Source: Buttiauxella sp035271705
GTDB lineage: Bacteria; Pseudomonadota; Gammaproteobacteria; Enterobacterales; Enterobacteriaceae
DNA: 64,000 nucleotides
Direction: 5' to 3'
NCBI RefSeq assembly: GCF_035271705.1
Contig: NZ_DATERI010000123.1
Span: 1 to 64,000, forward strand
This document shows positions 24,021-33,068 of the stretch, in pieces. Within the stretch, counting starts at the first letter, position 1. Every line of letters begins with the position of its first letter. Made by a program: the position numbers and the translations under genes. The notes beneath the pieces were generated by a model, which worked only from the letters and a program-made list of their open reading frames with translations, made no database searches and had not been told where the DNA came from.

Positions 24021-26138
24021 TTAATCCTTGGCTACGTGAGTAACGAGCCAGCAGTTATGAATTTGGCGATTACGGGCAAAGTCTTGCGATTGAGTTTTCT
24101 GAGTGATTTCCTGAGCGTTTAAGCCCAGATTAGCCAACCCGTCAAAGTCCATCTTGAAGCCACGTTTATTGTTGGAGAACATAACGGTGCCACCAGGCCG
24201 CAACAGGCGTTTGAGGTCTTTCATCAGCACCAGATGGTCGCGCTGGACATCAAAAGATTCTTCCATGCGTTTTGAGTTCGAGAACGTAGGTGGATCGATA
24301 AAAATCAGATCAAACTGTTCATCGGTTTCACGCAACCAGCCCAGGCAATCAGCCTGCATCAGGCGGTGAGCGCGGCCACTCAAGCCATTCAGACGCAAGT
24401 TACGTTCTGCCCACTCCAGATAAGTACGGGACATATCAACGGTAGTCGTTGTTTTAGCACCGCCCAAACCGGCATGTACTGTCGCACTACCGGTATAAGC
24501 AAACAGGTTGAGGAAATCCTTACCTTTGCTCATTTTGCCCAGCATGTGGCGGGCAATACGGTGGTCGAGGAATAAACCAGTATCAAGATAATCCGTCAGG
24601 TTGACCCACAGGCGCGCGTTATATTCGCTGACTTCCATGAAGTCGCCCTTTTCATCCATTTTCTGGTACTGGCTTTTCCCTTTCTGGCGTTCACGGGTTT
24701 TCAGTATCAGGCGGTTGGACGGTAATTCCAACACTGAAAGCGTTGCTGCAATCACATCAAACAAACGCTGGCGGGCTTTATTCGCATCAACCGTTTTCGG
24801 TGGTGCGTATTCCTGCACGACAACCCATTCACCATAGCGGTCAACGGCAACGTTATATTCCGGCAGATCCGCGTCGTAAATTCGGTAGCATTCGATACCT
24901 TCTTGACGCGCCCACTTGTCGAGTTTTTTGATGTTTTTGCGCAGACGGTTCGCGTAATCATCAGCAATTTCACCCGATGCTGCACCGGTGCTGTTTTCTG
25001 ATAGCTGGTAGTTTTTCTGCACGCAATCCAGCGGACCGTTCTTTGCTTTAAACTGGCGTTCAGCGCGCAGTTGCAGGCAACTGAGCAGATCAGGAGATGC
25101 GCTAAACAGTGACAGATTCCAGCCGCCGAAATGGTTCTTCATATTGCGGCCTAACAAGCTGTGCAGTGCAATCAGCGCAGGTTCACTATCAAGACGCTCG
25201 CCGTAAGGCGGGTTGCTGATAACCGTACCCACAGGCCCTTCCGGCAGTGGATTGTTCAGCTTAGCAACGTCTTTCACTTCATAACTGATGATATCGGCCA
25301 GACCTGCACGACGGGTGTTAGCACGGGCGCGTTCAATCACGCGAGAATCGTTATCCGAACCGAAGAAACGTGAGGTGTATTCGCCAAGACCTTTACGGGC
25401 ACGAACCTGGGCTTCGGTGTTGATTTCTTTCCACAGATCCACATCGTGATTTGCCCAGCCGAGGAAACCCCAATGCTTGCGATGCAAACCCGGCGCACGA
25501 TCAGTTGCGATCATCGCGGCTTCAATAAGCAGCGTACCGGAACCACACATGGGATCGAGCAGCGGTGTGCCCGGCTGCCAGCCTGAGCGCATCACAATGG
25601 CTGATGCCAGGGTTTCTTTAATCGGAGCCGCGCCAGTGCTGTCACGGTAGCCACGCTGATGCAAGCCTTCGCCACTTAAATCCAGCGCGATACTGGCGGT
25701 ATCTTTATTCAGCCAGACATTAATACGCAGGTCAGGTTGCTCGCGTTCGACATTCGGACGCGGCAGATTTTTACGCGTGAAGGAGTCAACAATGGCATCC
25801 TTCACTTTTAGCGCGCCGTACTGGCTATTACGGATAACCTCGTTCAGGCCGCTGAAATGCACCGCGAAGGTCGCATCTGGGCCAAAGAGCGCGGGCCAGT
25901 CGATGGTTTGTACTCCAAGGTACAAATCCAGGTCGCTATAAACTTTGCATTCGTTTAATGGCAGCAAAATGCGGGACGCAAGGCGGCTCCACATCAGGCT
26001 TTGATAGAGCAGACGTGAGTCCCCCTGGTAATGTACGCCGCCCTGAACCACCTGGCATGCTTGTGCACCAAGGCCCTCCAGTTCAGTTTTTAATAGCTCT
26101 TCAAGCCCACGCGCCGTACTGGCAAACAGAGAATTCAT
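24021..26138 (-). CDS. rlmL: Bifunctional 23S rRNA methyltransferase RlmKL
   Basis: This 705-residue fusion has an N-terminal THUMP domain (about 45-155), an RlmL domain for m2G2445 (LLDPMCGSGTLLIEAA and SNPPYGERL), and a C-terminal RlmK domain for m7G2069 (FLNLFAYTGSATVHAG and FIDPPTFSNSKR). The length matches E. coli RlmL (702). It is the first gene of the leftward rlmL-uup-pqiABC operon. Its promoter must lie in 26139-26230, where no clear hexamers were picked. Confidence 0.96.
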   Translation of the reverse strand: MNSLFASTARGLEELLKTELEGLGAQACQVVQGGVHYQGDSRLLYQSLMWSRLASRILLPLNECKVYSDLDLYLGVQTIDWPALFGPDATFAVHFSGLNEVIRNSQYGALKVKDAIVDSFTRKNLPRPNVEREQPDLRINVWLNKDTASIALDLSGEGLHQRGYRDSTGAAPIKETLASAIVMRSGWQPGTPLLDPMCGSGTLLIEAAMIATDRAPGLHRKHWGFLGWANHDVDLWKEINTEAQVRARKGLGEYTSRFFGSDNDSRVIERARANTRRAGLADIISYEVKDVAKLNNPLPEGPVGTVISNPPYGERLDSEPALIALHSLLGRNMKNHFGGWNLSLFSASPDLLSCLQLRAERQFKAKNGPLDCVQKNYQLSENSTGAASGEIADDYANRLRKNIKKLDKWARQEGIECYRIYDADLPEYNVAVDRYGEWVVVQEYAPPKTVDANKARQRLFDVIAATLSVLELPSNRLILKTRERQKGKSQYQKMDEKGDFMEVSEYNARLWVNLTDYLDTGLFLDHRIARHMLGKMSKGKDFLNLFAYTGSATVHAGLGGAKTTTTVDMSRTYLEWAERNLRLNGLSGRAHRLMQADCLGWLRETDEQFDLIFIDPPTFSNSKRMEESFDVQRDHLVLMKDLKRLLRPGGTVMFSNNKRGFKMDFDGLANLGLNAQEITQKTQSQDFARNRQIHNCWLVTHVAKD

Positions 26139-26230
26139 ATCGTCACTTAATCAGGTGTAAAAAGAAAATTGTGGCGCATTATAGCCAATCTGCAACGCAT
26201 GTCATAAAGTTGGCCTCTTATATTATTCTT

Positions 26231-26357
26231 TCTACCCTAATTAATTCGAGTTGCAGGCAGGCGGCGACGCAGTAAGTTCCCAAGAGCTTACTCCAGTAAG
26301 TGACTGGGGTGGACGAGGAAAGCCAACGCACATGCAAGTTGAAGTATGACGGGGAAA
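26231..26357 (+). repeat. ERIC repeat 2, immediately upstream of ycbX
   Basis: A 127-bp ERIC copy with the core GAGCTTACTCCAGTAAGTGACTGGGGTG and degenerate ends (CTACCCT and GACGGGG). It ends 17 bp before the ycbX start codon, placing the whole palindrome in or directly before the ycbX leader. Confidence 0.92.
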
Positions 26358-26374
26358 TGCATGGAGAGCGCGCA

Positions 26375-27487
26375 GTGATCAGCCTATCCCAACTTTATAT
26401 TCATCCAGTGAAATCTATGCGCGGTCTTGCCCTCTCGCATGCTCAGGCGACCACCAGCGGTTTGGCTTTCGACCGTATTTTTATGGTGACAGAGCTTGAC
26501 GGTACTTTTATTACGGCGCGGCAGTATCCGCAAATGGTGCTATTCACTCCGGCAATCGCCCAAGATGGTTTATTTTTGAGTGCACCAGACGGCAGCTCTG
26601 CCACCGTACGCTTCGCCGATTTTCAACCTCAAGCCGAACCGACTGAAGTCTGGGGTAATCATTTCACCGCGCAGATAGCGCCGGATGAAATTAACCAATG
26701 GCTAAGCGGCTTTTTTTCACGACCTGTGCAATTACGTTGGCTGGGAGAAACATTAACCCGTCGTGTAAAACGTCATGAAGAAGTGCCTTTGTCGTTTGCC
26801 GATGGTTTCCCGTTCTTGTTGGCCAACGAAGCCTCATTGCGCGATTTGCAAAATCGCTGTCCGGCGAGTGTGAAAATGACACAATTCCGCCCGAATATTG
26901 TTGTCACGGGCGCGCAAGCCTGGGCCGAAGATAGTTGGCAAGTAGTGCGCATTGGTGGTGTGACATTTGATGTCGCGAAACCCTGTAGCCGTTGTATTTT
27001 CACCACCGTCAGCCCAGAGCGTGGCCGCAAACATCCCAGCGGTGAACCTCTGGCGACGTTGCAACGCTTCCGTACCGCGCTTGATAATGGCGATGTCGAT
27101 TTTGGTCAGAATCTGATTGCCCGTAATAGCGGTGTTATTCGTGTAGGTGATGAACTGGAAGTGTTAGCCAGCAAACCCGCGAAAGTGTATGGCGCAGGGG
27201 AAATCGCTGAAGTCGTTGAACCTTTTGAGCAACAAGAAAGTCTCTTGGATGTTGACTGGCAGGGTCAGGTTTTTCGTGGCAATAACCAACAGATTCTCCT
27301 TGAACAGCTAGAACAGCAAGGCGTTCGTGTGCCTTATTCTTGCCGAGCGGGGATCTGCGGTAGCTGTCGAATTAAGTTAGTCAGTGGGGAAGTGAAAGCA
27401 TTGAAAAAAAGCGCCGTGGGAAATGATGGCACTATTCTCTGTTGCAGTTGCGTTCCTGCTGGAGATGTAAAGATCGAAGAGGTTTAA
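26375..27487 (+). CDS. ycbX: MOSC-domain protein with C-terminal 2Fe-2S ferredoxin domain YcbX
   Basis: The product is 370 residues with an N-terminal MOSC beta-barrel domain (LYIHPVKSMRG), the MOSC core around residues 100-270 with the molybdenum-ligand cysteine in KPCSRCIFT, and a C-terminal 2Fe-2S domain (SCRAGICGSCR plus a later Cys pair). E. coli YcbX detoxifies N-hydroxylated base analogues such as 6-hydroxylaminopurine using molybdenum cofactor. The start chosen is GTG at 26375, with GAGAG six bases upstream; an in-frame ATG at 26357 falls at the end of the ERIC repeat. The stop codon overlaps zapC by 4 bp. Confidence 0.93.
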   Translation: MISLSQLYIHPVKSMRGLALSHAQATTSGLAFDRIFMVTELDGTFITARQYPQMVLFTPAIAQDGLFLSAPDGSSATVRFADFQPQAEPTEVWGNHFTAQIAPDEINQWLSGFFSRPVQLRWLGETLTRRVKRHEEVPLSFADGFPFLLANEASLRDLQNRCPASVKMTQFRPNIVVTGAQAWAEDSWQVVRIGGVTFDVAKPCSRCIFTTVSPERGRKHPSGEPLATLQRFRTALDNGDVDFGQNLIARNSGVIRVGDELEVLASKPAKVYGAGEIAEVVEPFEQQESLLDVDWQGQVFRGNNQQILLEQLEQQGVRVPYSCRAGICGSCRIKLVSGEVKALKKSAVGNDGTILCCSCVPAGDVKIEEV

Positions 27488-28026
27488 ACGGCCTGGTCAA
27501 GACTGAGGTCGTTACCCATCGGTTGCGGCCTTAATCTGTCATTCATCACTTTAATAGCATCACCAAGTTGCATGGTACGGCCTGCAAGTTGCAAACCCGG
27601 TTGGGCCAGCAAACAAAGTGCTGCGTTATTACCGGCTTCAACCACCAGCAGATTAACCTGCTGCATATCCTCACTCAACCATACACAAGCGGCATCACCA
27701 GGTATGGGTTGCCAGCACTCTCCATGAGAGATGAAGTGCCAGCTTTTTGGCATTTGCGGCTTCAGATAACGAATGGCGACCAACGCATTTAACACCAGTT
27801 CGGCACGCTGTTCTTTACTTAATAACAGGTCACGACATTTCTCTTCGAAGGAGAAGTAAAGCGCTGCGTCATCAACACAAAACCCAGTCTTTTCAAAGGC
27901 ATCGGGTGTGAGCATTTTACGAGGGAAACGGGAACGGAATAGCATACCATTGGCTAAATCGAGCATCATACGATCATGCTCTTCATCAAAATACCAACGC
28001 CAATTATCGTCCGGTTTTATCCGCAT
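27484..28026 (-). CDS. zapC: Cell division protein ZapC
   Basis: This 180-residue Z-ring-associated protein bundles FtsZ filaments. The sequence matches E. coli ZapC (YcbW) in length, including the MRIKPDDNWRWYFDEEHDR N-terminus and PKSWHFISHGECWQP. It converges on ycbX with a 4-bp stop-codon overlap and lies in the same direction as pyrD, separated from it by a terminator at 28143-28177. Confidence 0.95.
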   Translation of the reverse strand: MRIKPDDNWRWYFDEEHDRMMLDLANGMLFRSRFPRKMLTPDAFEKTGFCVDDAALYFSFEEKCRDLLLSKEQRAELVLNALVAIRYLKPQMPKSWHFISHGECWQPIPGDAACVWLSEDMQQVNLLVVEAGNNAALCLLAQPGLQLAGRTMQLGDAIKVMNDRLRPQPMGNDLSLDQAV

Positions 28027-28142
28027 AACTAGTTGCCCTTTCGTTTATTCCCACGATTTAAAACATCCTTCCCGCCGCTTCGTTAATGAGCATATTAATG
28101 AAAGACCAATATGTCTAATTTAGCAACAGTGGTGGAATATAA

Positions 28143-28177
28143 AACAACCAGGGCTGAAAATAAAGCCCTGGTTGTCT
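28143..28177 (-). terminator. pyrD terminator
   Basis: ACAACCAGGGCT (28144-28155) pairs perfectly with AGCCCTGGTTGT (28164-28175). On the minus strand it is followed by TTTTAT. It lies 18 bp beyond the pyrD stop codon. Confidence 0.88.
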
Positions 28178-28195
28178 GAAAGGTAAACGCTGAGA

Positions 28196-29206
28196 CTAGA
28201 TTCCTGAGACGATTTCTTTTATCAGCGGTGGGCCTTTAAATATGAAACCGGAATATATTTGAACCAGTGAGGCACCCGCCGCCATCTTCTCGCGAGCAGC
28301 AATCACCGAATCAATACCACCGACACCAATAATCGGTAAACGACCATTTAATTCTTGCGACAGACGACGAATAATTTCTGTACTCTTCAATTGCACTGGG
28401 CGGCCACTTAATCCCCCCATTTCATCGCAATATTTCATGCCCTGAACGAGGCTACGATCCAATGTAGTATTGGTTGCAATGACTCCGTCAATATTATGGC
28501 GGACTAAACTGTCAGCAACCTGGATCAATTCTTCCTCGGATAGATCCGGGGCAATCTTCACAGCCACTGGCACATATTTATGGTGCAATTCCTGAAGCGT
28601 TTGCTGCTTATTTTTAATCGCAACTAACAGATCATCTAACGCTTCGCCGTATTGCAGCGAGCGCAATCCTGGGGTATTTGGTGAGGAAATATTGATCGCG
28701 ATATAACCCGCATAAGGATAAATTTTATCCATGCAGATCAAATAGTCGTCTTTACCTTGCTCAACTGGAGTGTCTTTATTCTTGCCAATATTGATGCCCA
28801 ACACCCCATCGAAATGGGATTTTTTGACGTTCTCGACCAGGTTATCTACGCCGTGGTTATTGAACCCCATGCGGTTAATCAGGCCTTCTGCTTCTACAAG
28901 GCGGAAGATACGCGGCTTGTCATTTCCTGGCTGTGGGCGAGGCGTTACGGTACCAATTTCAATCGAGCCAAAGCCCATGGCACCTAGTGCATCAATACAC
29001 TCACCGTTTTTATCCAAACCCGCAGCAAGACCCAGAGGGTTCTTAAATGTCAGACCCATGCAGGTCACAGGTTTAGATGGCACATTTTGCCGCACCAGCC
29101 ATTCGAGAGGTGTACCTGTTACACGACGCAATTGCTGAAATGTCACTTCATGAGCGCGCTCGGGATCGAGCTTGAAAAGGGCTTTACGAACGAAGGGATA
29201 GTACAT
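28196..29206 (-). CDS. pyrD: Dihydroorotate dehydrogenase (quinone), class 2
   Basis: This 336-residue, FMN-dependent, membrane-associated enzyme oxidises dihydroorotate to orotate in pyrimidine synthesis and passes electrons to quinones. It begins MYYPFVRKALFKLDPE, a class 2 N-terminal helix that binds the membrane. GLAAGLDKNGECID, NISSPNTPGLR (catalytic serine) and GVGGIDS are present. GGAG seven bases upstream fixes the start at 29206; a longer in-frame reading is rejected. A leader hairpin and a PurR-like box lie upstream. Confidence 0.97.
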   Translation of the reverse strand: MYYPFVRKALFKLDPERAHEVTFQQLRRVTGTPLEWLVRQNVPSKPVTCMGLTFKNPLGLAAGLDKNGECIDALGAMGFGSIEIGTVTPRPQPGNDKPRIFRLVEAEGLINRMGFNNHGVDNLVENVKKSHFDGVLGINIGKNKDTPVEQGKDDYLICMDKIYPYAGYIAINISSPNTPGLRSLQYGEALDDLLVAIKNKQQTLQELHHKYVPVAVKIAPDLSEEELIQVADSLVRHNIDGVIATNTTLDRSLVQGMKYCDEMGGLSGRPVQLKSTEIIRRLSQELNGRLPIIGVGGIDSVIAAREKMAAGASLVQIYSGFIFKGPPLIKEIVSGI

Positions 29207-29220
29207 GAACACTCCAGAAT

Positions 29221-29243
29221 TCCCAGTATACAAACTGGGGCAG
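29221..29243 (-). promoter_or_regulatory. pyrD leader hairpin (start-site-switching control)
   Basis: On the minus strand a run GCCCC is followed by CCCAGT-loop-ACTGGG immediately before the ribosome site. In E. coli, pyrD translation is blocked when transcription starts at the upstream C (high CTP), because the longer RNA forms such a hairpin; starting at a later G removes it. The layout here fits that model. Confidence 0.55.
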
Positions 29244-29301
29244 TATTATTAACGATAACGCCGCTGAATGGAATTGACCTGCGACAAAAAAGGCTGGATC
29301 A

Positions 29302-29317
29302 GCGCAAACGTTTTCTT
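29302..29317. promoter_or_regulatory. PurR-like operator upstream of pyrD
   Basis: GCGCAAACGTTTTCTT matches the PurR consensus (ACGCAAACGTTTGCGT) strongly in the left half and centre. E. coli pyrD is a PurR target. The site lies between pyrD and ssuE, on the pyrD side. Confidence 0.55.
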
Positions 29318-29455
29318 CCTCTGTGCTGTGTTATGCGATTTTTGGAAATTGATTACCAGATAAATCATTTAGTGGAAAAACACTTCTGCGCGACTATCAC
29401 ACTCAATTGTTATCAAAGTTACTTAAATGCAAACATTTGGTTATAAGGATACGAC

Positions 29456-30031
29456 ATGCGTGTGATTACCCTTGCTGGAAGCCCCCGCTTCCCTTCCCGT
29501 TCCAGTGCTCTGCTGGAGTATGCTCGCGAAAAATTAAGCGCACTGGATATCGAGGTGTGTCACTGGCATCTACAGAATTTCGCACCTGAAGATTTACTGT
29601 ACGCCCGTTTTGATAGCCCAGCACTGCTTGCCTTAATTGAGCAACTGCAGCAGGCCGATGGCGTGATCATCGCGACACCTGTTTATAAAGCTTCTTTTTC
29701 TGGTGCCTTGAAAACATTGCTCGACCTGTTGCCTGAACGTGCGCTGGATAAAAAAGTTGTGCTGCCATTGGCAACCGGCGGAACTGTGGCACATATGCTG
29801 GCGGTCGATTACGCATTGAAGCCAGTACTTAATGCGCTGAAAGCACAGGAAATTCTTCACGGTGTGTTTGCTGATGATAGCCAAATTGCCGACTACCAGC
29901 ACAAACCCGTGTTCTCTAATAATTTACAACAACGCTTAGATAGCTCGTTGGAGACCTTCTGGCAGGCATTGCATCGTCGGGATTTTATCGTCTCCTCCCC
30001 GTTTAAAACTCAAGGAGTTGCTCATGTTTAA
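29456..30031 (+). CDS. ssuE: NADPH-dependent FMN reductase SsuE
   Basis: This 191-residue flavodoxin-fold reductase supplies FMNH2 to SsuD. The N-terminus MRVITLAGSPRFPSRSSALL is the phosphate-binding loop, and GVIIATPVYKASFSG is conserved. AAGGA lies 8 bases before the ATG. It is the first gene of the five-gene alkanesulfonate operon, and ssuA starts inside its last 8 bp. In E. coli the operon is activated by Cbl under sulfate limitation; no Cbl site was assigned here. Confidence 0.96.
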   Translation: MRVITLAGSPRFPSRSSALLEYAREKLSALDIEVCHWHLQNFAPEDLLYARFDSPALLALIEQLQQADGVIIATPVYKASFSGALKTLLDLLPERALDKKVVLPLATGGTVAHMLAVDYALKPVLNALKAQEILHGVFADDSQIADYQHKPVFSNNLQQRLDSSLETFWQALHRRDFIVSSPFKTQGVAHV

Positions 30032-30974
30032 TCTGCTAAAACGTACCGCGCCATGGCTAATGCTTACCGGTGCGTTGAGTCTGAGCGCGACAATTCACGC
30101 CGCTGAAACGGGGCCAGAGCAGTTGCGTATCGGTTATCAAAAAGGCTCAGTCAGTATGGTTCTGGCGAAAAGCCACGGCCTGCTGGAAAAAGAGTATCCG
30201 CAGACCAAGTTCCAGTGGATTGAATTCCCGGCGGGTCCGCAATTGCTGGAAGCCCTGAATATTGGCAGTATCGATCTGGGCAGTACCGGTGATATTCCAC
30301 CAATCTTCGCCCAGGCGGCGGGAGCAGATCTGGTTTATGTCGGTTCAGAACCGGCGAAACCAAAAGCCGAAGTGATTCTGGTGCCGGAGAACAGCCCACT
30401 GAAAACTGTGGCTGACCTTAAAGGCCATAAAATTGCTTTCCAGAAAGGTTCAAGTTCTCACAATCTCGTTCTTCGCTCATTACAAAAAGCAGGGCTGAAA
30501 TTTACTGATGTTCAGGCGACTTATTTAACGCCGGCAGATGCACGAGCAGCCTTCCAACAAGGCAATGTTGATGCCTGGGCAATTTGGGACCCGTACTACT
30601 CTGCAGCCTTGCTCAACGGTGGTGTCCGCGTCCTGACCGATGCCAGCGGGCTGAATCTAACCGGCTCTTTCTATCTGGCTTCACGCCCGTACGCTGAAAA
30701 AAATGGCCCATTCCTACAACATGTCCTCAAAACATTTAGCGATGCTGATGCGTTAACCCGCAGCCAGCGCGAAGCAAGTATTACGTTACTGGCAAAAACC
30801 ATGGGGCTGCCTGAAAACGTCATCGCCACCTATTTCGACCACCGTCCACCGACAGTGATTACCCCAGTCAGTGCAGAAACGGCAGCCAAACAACAGAAAA
30901 CCGCTGACCTGTTTTACGACAACCATTTAGTGCCTAAAAAAGTCGATATTAGCACCCGCATCTGGCAACCCTAA
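30024..30974 (+). CDS. ssuA: Alkanesulfonate-binding periplasmic protein SsuA
   Basis: This 316-residue solute-binding protein has a signal peptide cleaved near residue 26 (ATIHA before AETGPEQL). LRIGYQKGSVSMVLAKSHG and GDIPPIFAQAAGADLVYVG are typical of the SsuA/TauA family. AAGGAG at 30012-30017 sets the ATG at 30024; an upstream in-frame TTG is rejected. The C-terminus stops at RIWQP, about ten residues short of E. coli SsuA, and an ERIC repeat starts 8 bp later. Confidence 0.95.
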   Translation: MFNLLKRTAPWLMLTGALSLSATIHAAETGPEQLRIGYQKGSVSMVLAKSHGLLEKEYPQTKFQWIEFPAGPQLLEALNIGSIDLGSTGDIPPIFAQAAGADLVYVGSEPAKPKAEVILVPENSPLKTVADLKGHKIAFQKGSSSHNLVLRSLQKAGLKFTDVQATYLTPADARAAFQQGNVDAWAIWDPYYSAALLNGGVRVLTDASGLNLTGSFYLASRPYAEKNGPFLQHVLKTFSDADALTRSQREASITLLAKTMGLPENVIATYFDHRPPTVITPVSAETAAKQQKTADLFYDNHLVPKKVDISTRIWQP

Positions 30975-30981
30975 CCACAGC

Positions 30982-31107
30982 AATACCCGAATAATTTGAG
31001 TTGTATCGCAGCGGCAAGAGAATGCATCCCGATGAGCTTACATCAGTCAGTGACTCGGGTAAGTGAACGCAGCCAACAAAGAGACAACTCGAAGTATGAC
31101 GGGGATT
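30982..31107 (+). repeat. ERIC repeat 3, inside the ssu operon
   Basis: A roughly 126-bp ERIC copy (core GAGCTTACATCAGTCAGTGACTCGGG) fills nearly all of the 146-bp gap between ssuA and ssuD. It will be transcribed as a long hairpin in the middle of the polycistronic message. Confidence 0.92.
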
Positions 31108-31120
31108 AAGGAGATAAATC

Positions 31121-32266
31121 ATGAGTCTGAATATGTTCTGGTTCTTACCTACCCATGGCGATGGCCACTACTTAGGCAGCAACGAGGCAGCGCGTCCAGT
31201 TGACCACGGTTACCTGCAACAAATTGCTCAGGCGGCAGACAGACTTGGCTTTACGGGTGTACTGATCCCAACTGGCCGTTCTTGCGAAGATGCGTGGCTG
31301 GTTGCCGCATCCATGATTCCGGTGACGCAGCGTTTAAAATTCCTGGTTGCACTGCGCCCGAGTGTTGTATCACCTACCGTAGCGGCTCGTCAGGCGGCTA
31401 CGCTCGACAGGCTTTCTAACGGAAGGGCTTTGTTTAACCTGGTCACCGGGAGTGATCCGGAAGAGTTAGCCGCAGATGGCGTGTTCCTCAATCATCAGGA
31501 ACGTTACGAAGCGTCAGCCGAATTTACCCGCATCTGGCGCCGCGTGCTGGAAGGTGAAACGGTCGATTACGAAGGCAAACATATTAAAGTCAAAGGGGCA
31601 AAATTGTTGTTCCCGCCAGTACAGCAGCCGCGTCCACCGCTCTACTTTGGCGGTTCATCGGATGTGGCACAAGACCTGGCCGCCGAGCAGGTTGATCTCT
31701 ATCTCACCTGGGGTGAACCTCCTCATTTGGTAAAAGAGAAGATTGAACAAGTACGCGCCAAGGCTGCAGCCCACGGACGCACAGTGCGTTTCGGTATCCG
31801 CCTCCACGTGATTGTGCGTGAGACCAATGAAGAAGCATGGGATGCCGCGAATCGTCTGATTTCACAATTAGATGATGAAACCATTGCCAAAGCACAGGCC
31901 GCTTTTGCACGTACGGATTCCGTCGGCCAGCACCGTATGGCTGCGTTGCACGGCGGTAAGCGCGATAACCTGGAAATCAGCCCGAACTTATGGGCAGGTG
32001 TTGGCCTGGTGCGTGGCGGTGCGGGTACTGCGCTAGTCGGTGATGGCCCAACGGTTGCGGAACGCATTAACGAGTACGCCGCACTGGGTATCGACAGCTT
32101 TATCCTTTCCGGGTATCCGCATCTTGAAGAGGCTTATCGCGTCGGTGAACTGTTGTTCCCACACCTTGATGTCGCGATTCCACAAATTCCGCAACCCCGC
32201 CAGATACATGAGAAAGGCGAAGTGGTAGCGAATGACTTTATCCCGCGCAAAGTCGCGCAAAGCTAA
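31121..32266 (+). CDS. ssuD: FMNH2-dependent alkanesulfonate monooxygenase SsuD
   Basis: This 381-residue TIM-barrel flavin monooxygenase of the luciferase-like family cleaves C-S bonds of alkanesulfonates, releasing sulfite and an aldehyde. MFWFLPTHGDGHYLG, the GRSCEDAW segment with the conserved cysteine, and FGIRLHVIVRET (Arg and His near 226-228) are present. The ERIC repeat ends 13 bp before its start codon; AAGGAG in that gap provides the ribosome site. Confidence 0.97.
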   Translation: MSLNMFWFLPTHGDGHYLGSNEAARPVDHGYLQQIAQAADRLGFTGVLIPTGRSCEDAWLVAASMIPVTQRLKFLVALRPSVVSPTVAARQAATLDRLSNGRALFNLVTGSDPEELAADGVFLNHQERYEASAEFTRIWRRVLEGETVDYEGKHIKVKGAKLLFPPVQQPRPPLYFGGSSDVAQDLAAEQVDLYLTWGEPPHLVKEKIEQVRAKAAAHGRTVRFGIRLHVIVRETNEEAWDAANRLISQLDDETIAKAQAAFARTDSVGQHRMAALHGGKRDNLEISPNLWAGVGLVRGGAGTALVGDGPTVAERINEYAALGIDSFILSGYPHLEEAYRVGELLFPHLDVAIPQIPQPRQIHEKGEVVANDFIPRKVAQS

Positions 32267-32276
32267 GGAGCCGCTA

Positions 32277-33068
32277 ATGACCCCTTCAACGCACAAACTG
32301 TTGTTGAGACTTGCCCCATGGGTGCTGCCGGTTGCCATTATCGCAATCTGGCAACTCTCCTCAAGCGTAGGTTGGCTTTCCAATCGCATTCTCCCATCGC
32401 CTGAAGGGGTGGTGGTCGCATTCTGGAACCTCTCAGCCAGCGGTGAATTGTGGCAGCACCTGGCCATTAGTTCCTGGCGTGCGGTGATTGGTTTCAGTAT
32501 CGGCGGTTCTCTGGGATTAATTTTTGGGCTGATTAGTGGGCTCTCCCGTTGGGGAGAGCGTTTTCTGGACAGCTCAATTCAGATGTTACGTAACGTCCCG
32601 CATCTGGCGCTGATCCCGCTGGTGATCCTGTGGTTTGGTATCGATGAATCAGCGAAAATTTTCCTGGTTTCACTGGGTACGATGTTCCCCATTTACATCA
32701 ATACCTGGCACGGTATCCGCAATATTGACCAGGGCTTGCTGGAAATGTCGCGCAGCTACGGGTTATCCGGCTTTAGCCTGTTCGCCCAGGTGATTCTGCC
32801 AGGCGCGCTCCCTTCTATTATGGTGGGGATTCGTTTCGCACTTGGCCTGATGTGGCTGACCTTAATCGTCGCAGAAACCATTTCTGCTAACTCAGGGATT
32901 GGTTATCTGGCGATGAATGCGCGTGAATTCTTGCAAACCGATGTTGTTGTCGTCGCCATTATTCTTTACGCCCTGCTCGGCAAACTTGCTGATATCAGTG
33001 CGCAATTACTCGAACGTGCCTGGCTTCGCTGGCACCCGGCCTACCAGTCACAGGAGCACAACGCATGA
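32277..33068 (+). CDS. ssuC: Alkanesulfonate ABC transporter permease SsuC
   Basis: This 263-residue inner-membrane permease has about six helices and the EAA-like loop (EMSRSYGLSGFSLFAQVILPGALPSI) that contacts the ATPase. The start at 32277 has AAGGAG six bases upstream and matches E. coli SsuC in length. An in-frame ATG at 32232, inside ssuD, is rejected. The gene overlaps ssuB by 4 bp. Confidence 0.96.
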   Translation: MTPSTHKLLLRLAPWVLPVAIIAIWQLSSSVGWLSNRILPSPEGVVVAFWNLSASGELWQHLAISSWRAVIGFSIGGSLGLIFGLISGLSRWGERFLDSSIQMLRNVPHLALIPLVILWFGIDESAKIFLVSLGTMFPIYINTWHGIRNIDQGLLEMSRSYGLSGFSLFAQVILPGALPSIMVGIRFALGLMWLTLIVAETISANSGIGYLAMNAREFLQTDVVVVAIILYALLGKLADISAQLLERAWLRWHPAYQSQEHNA

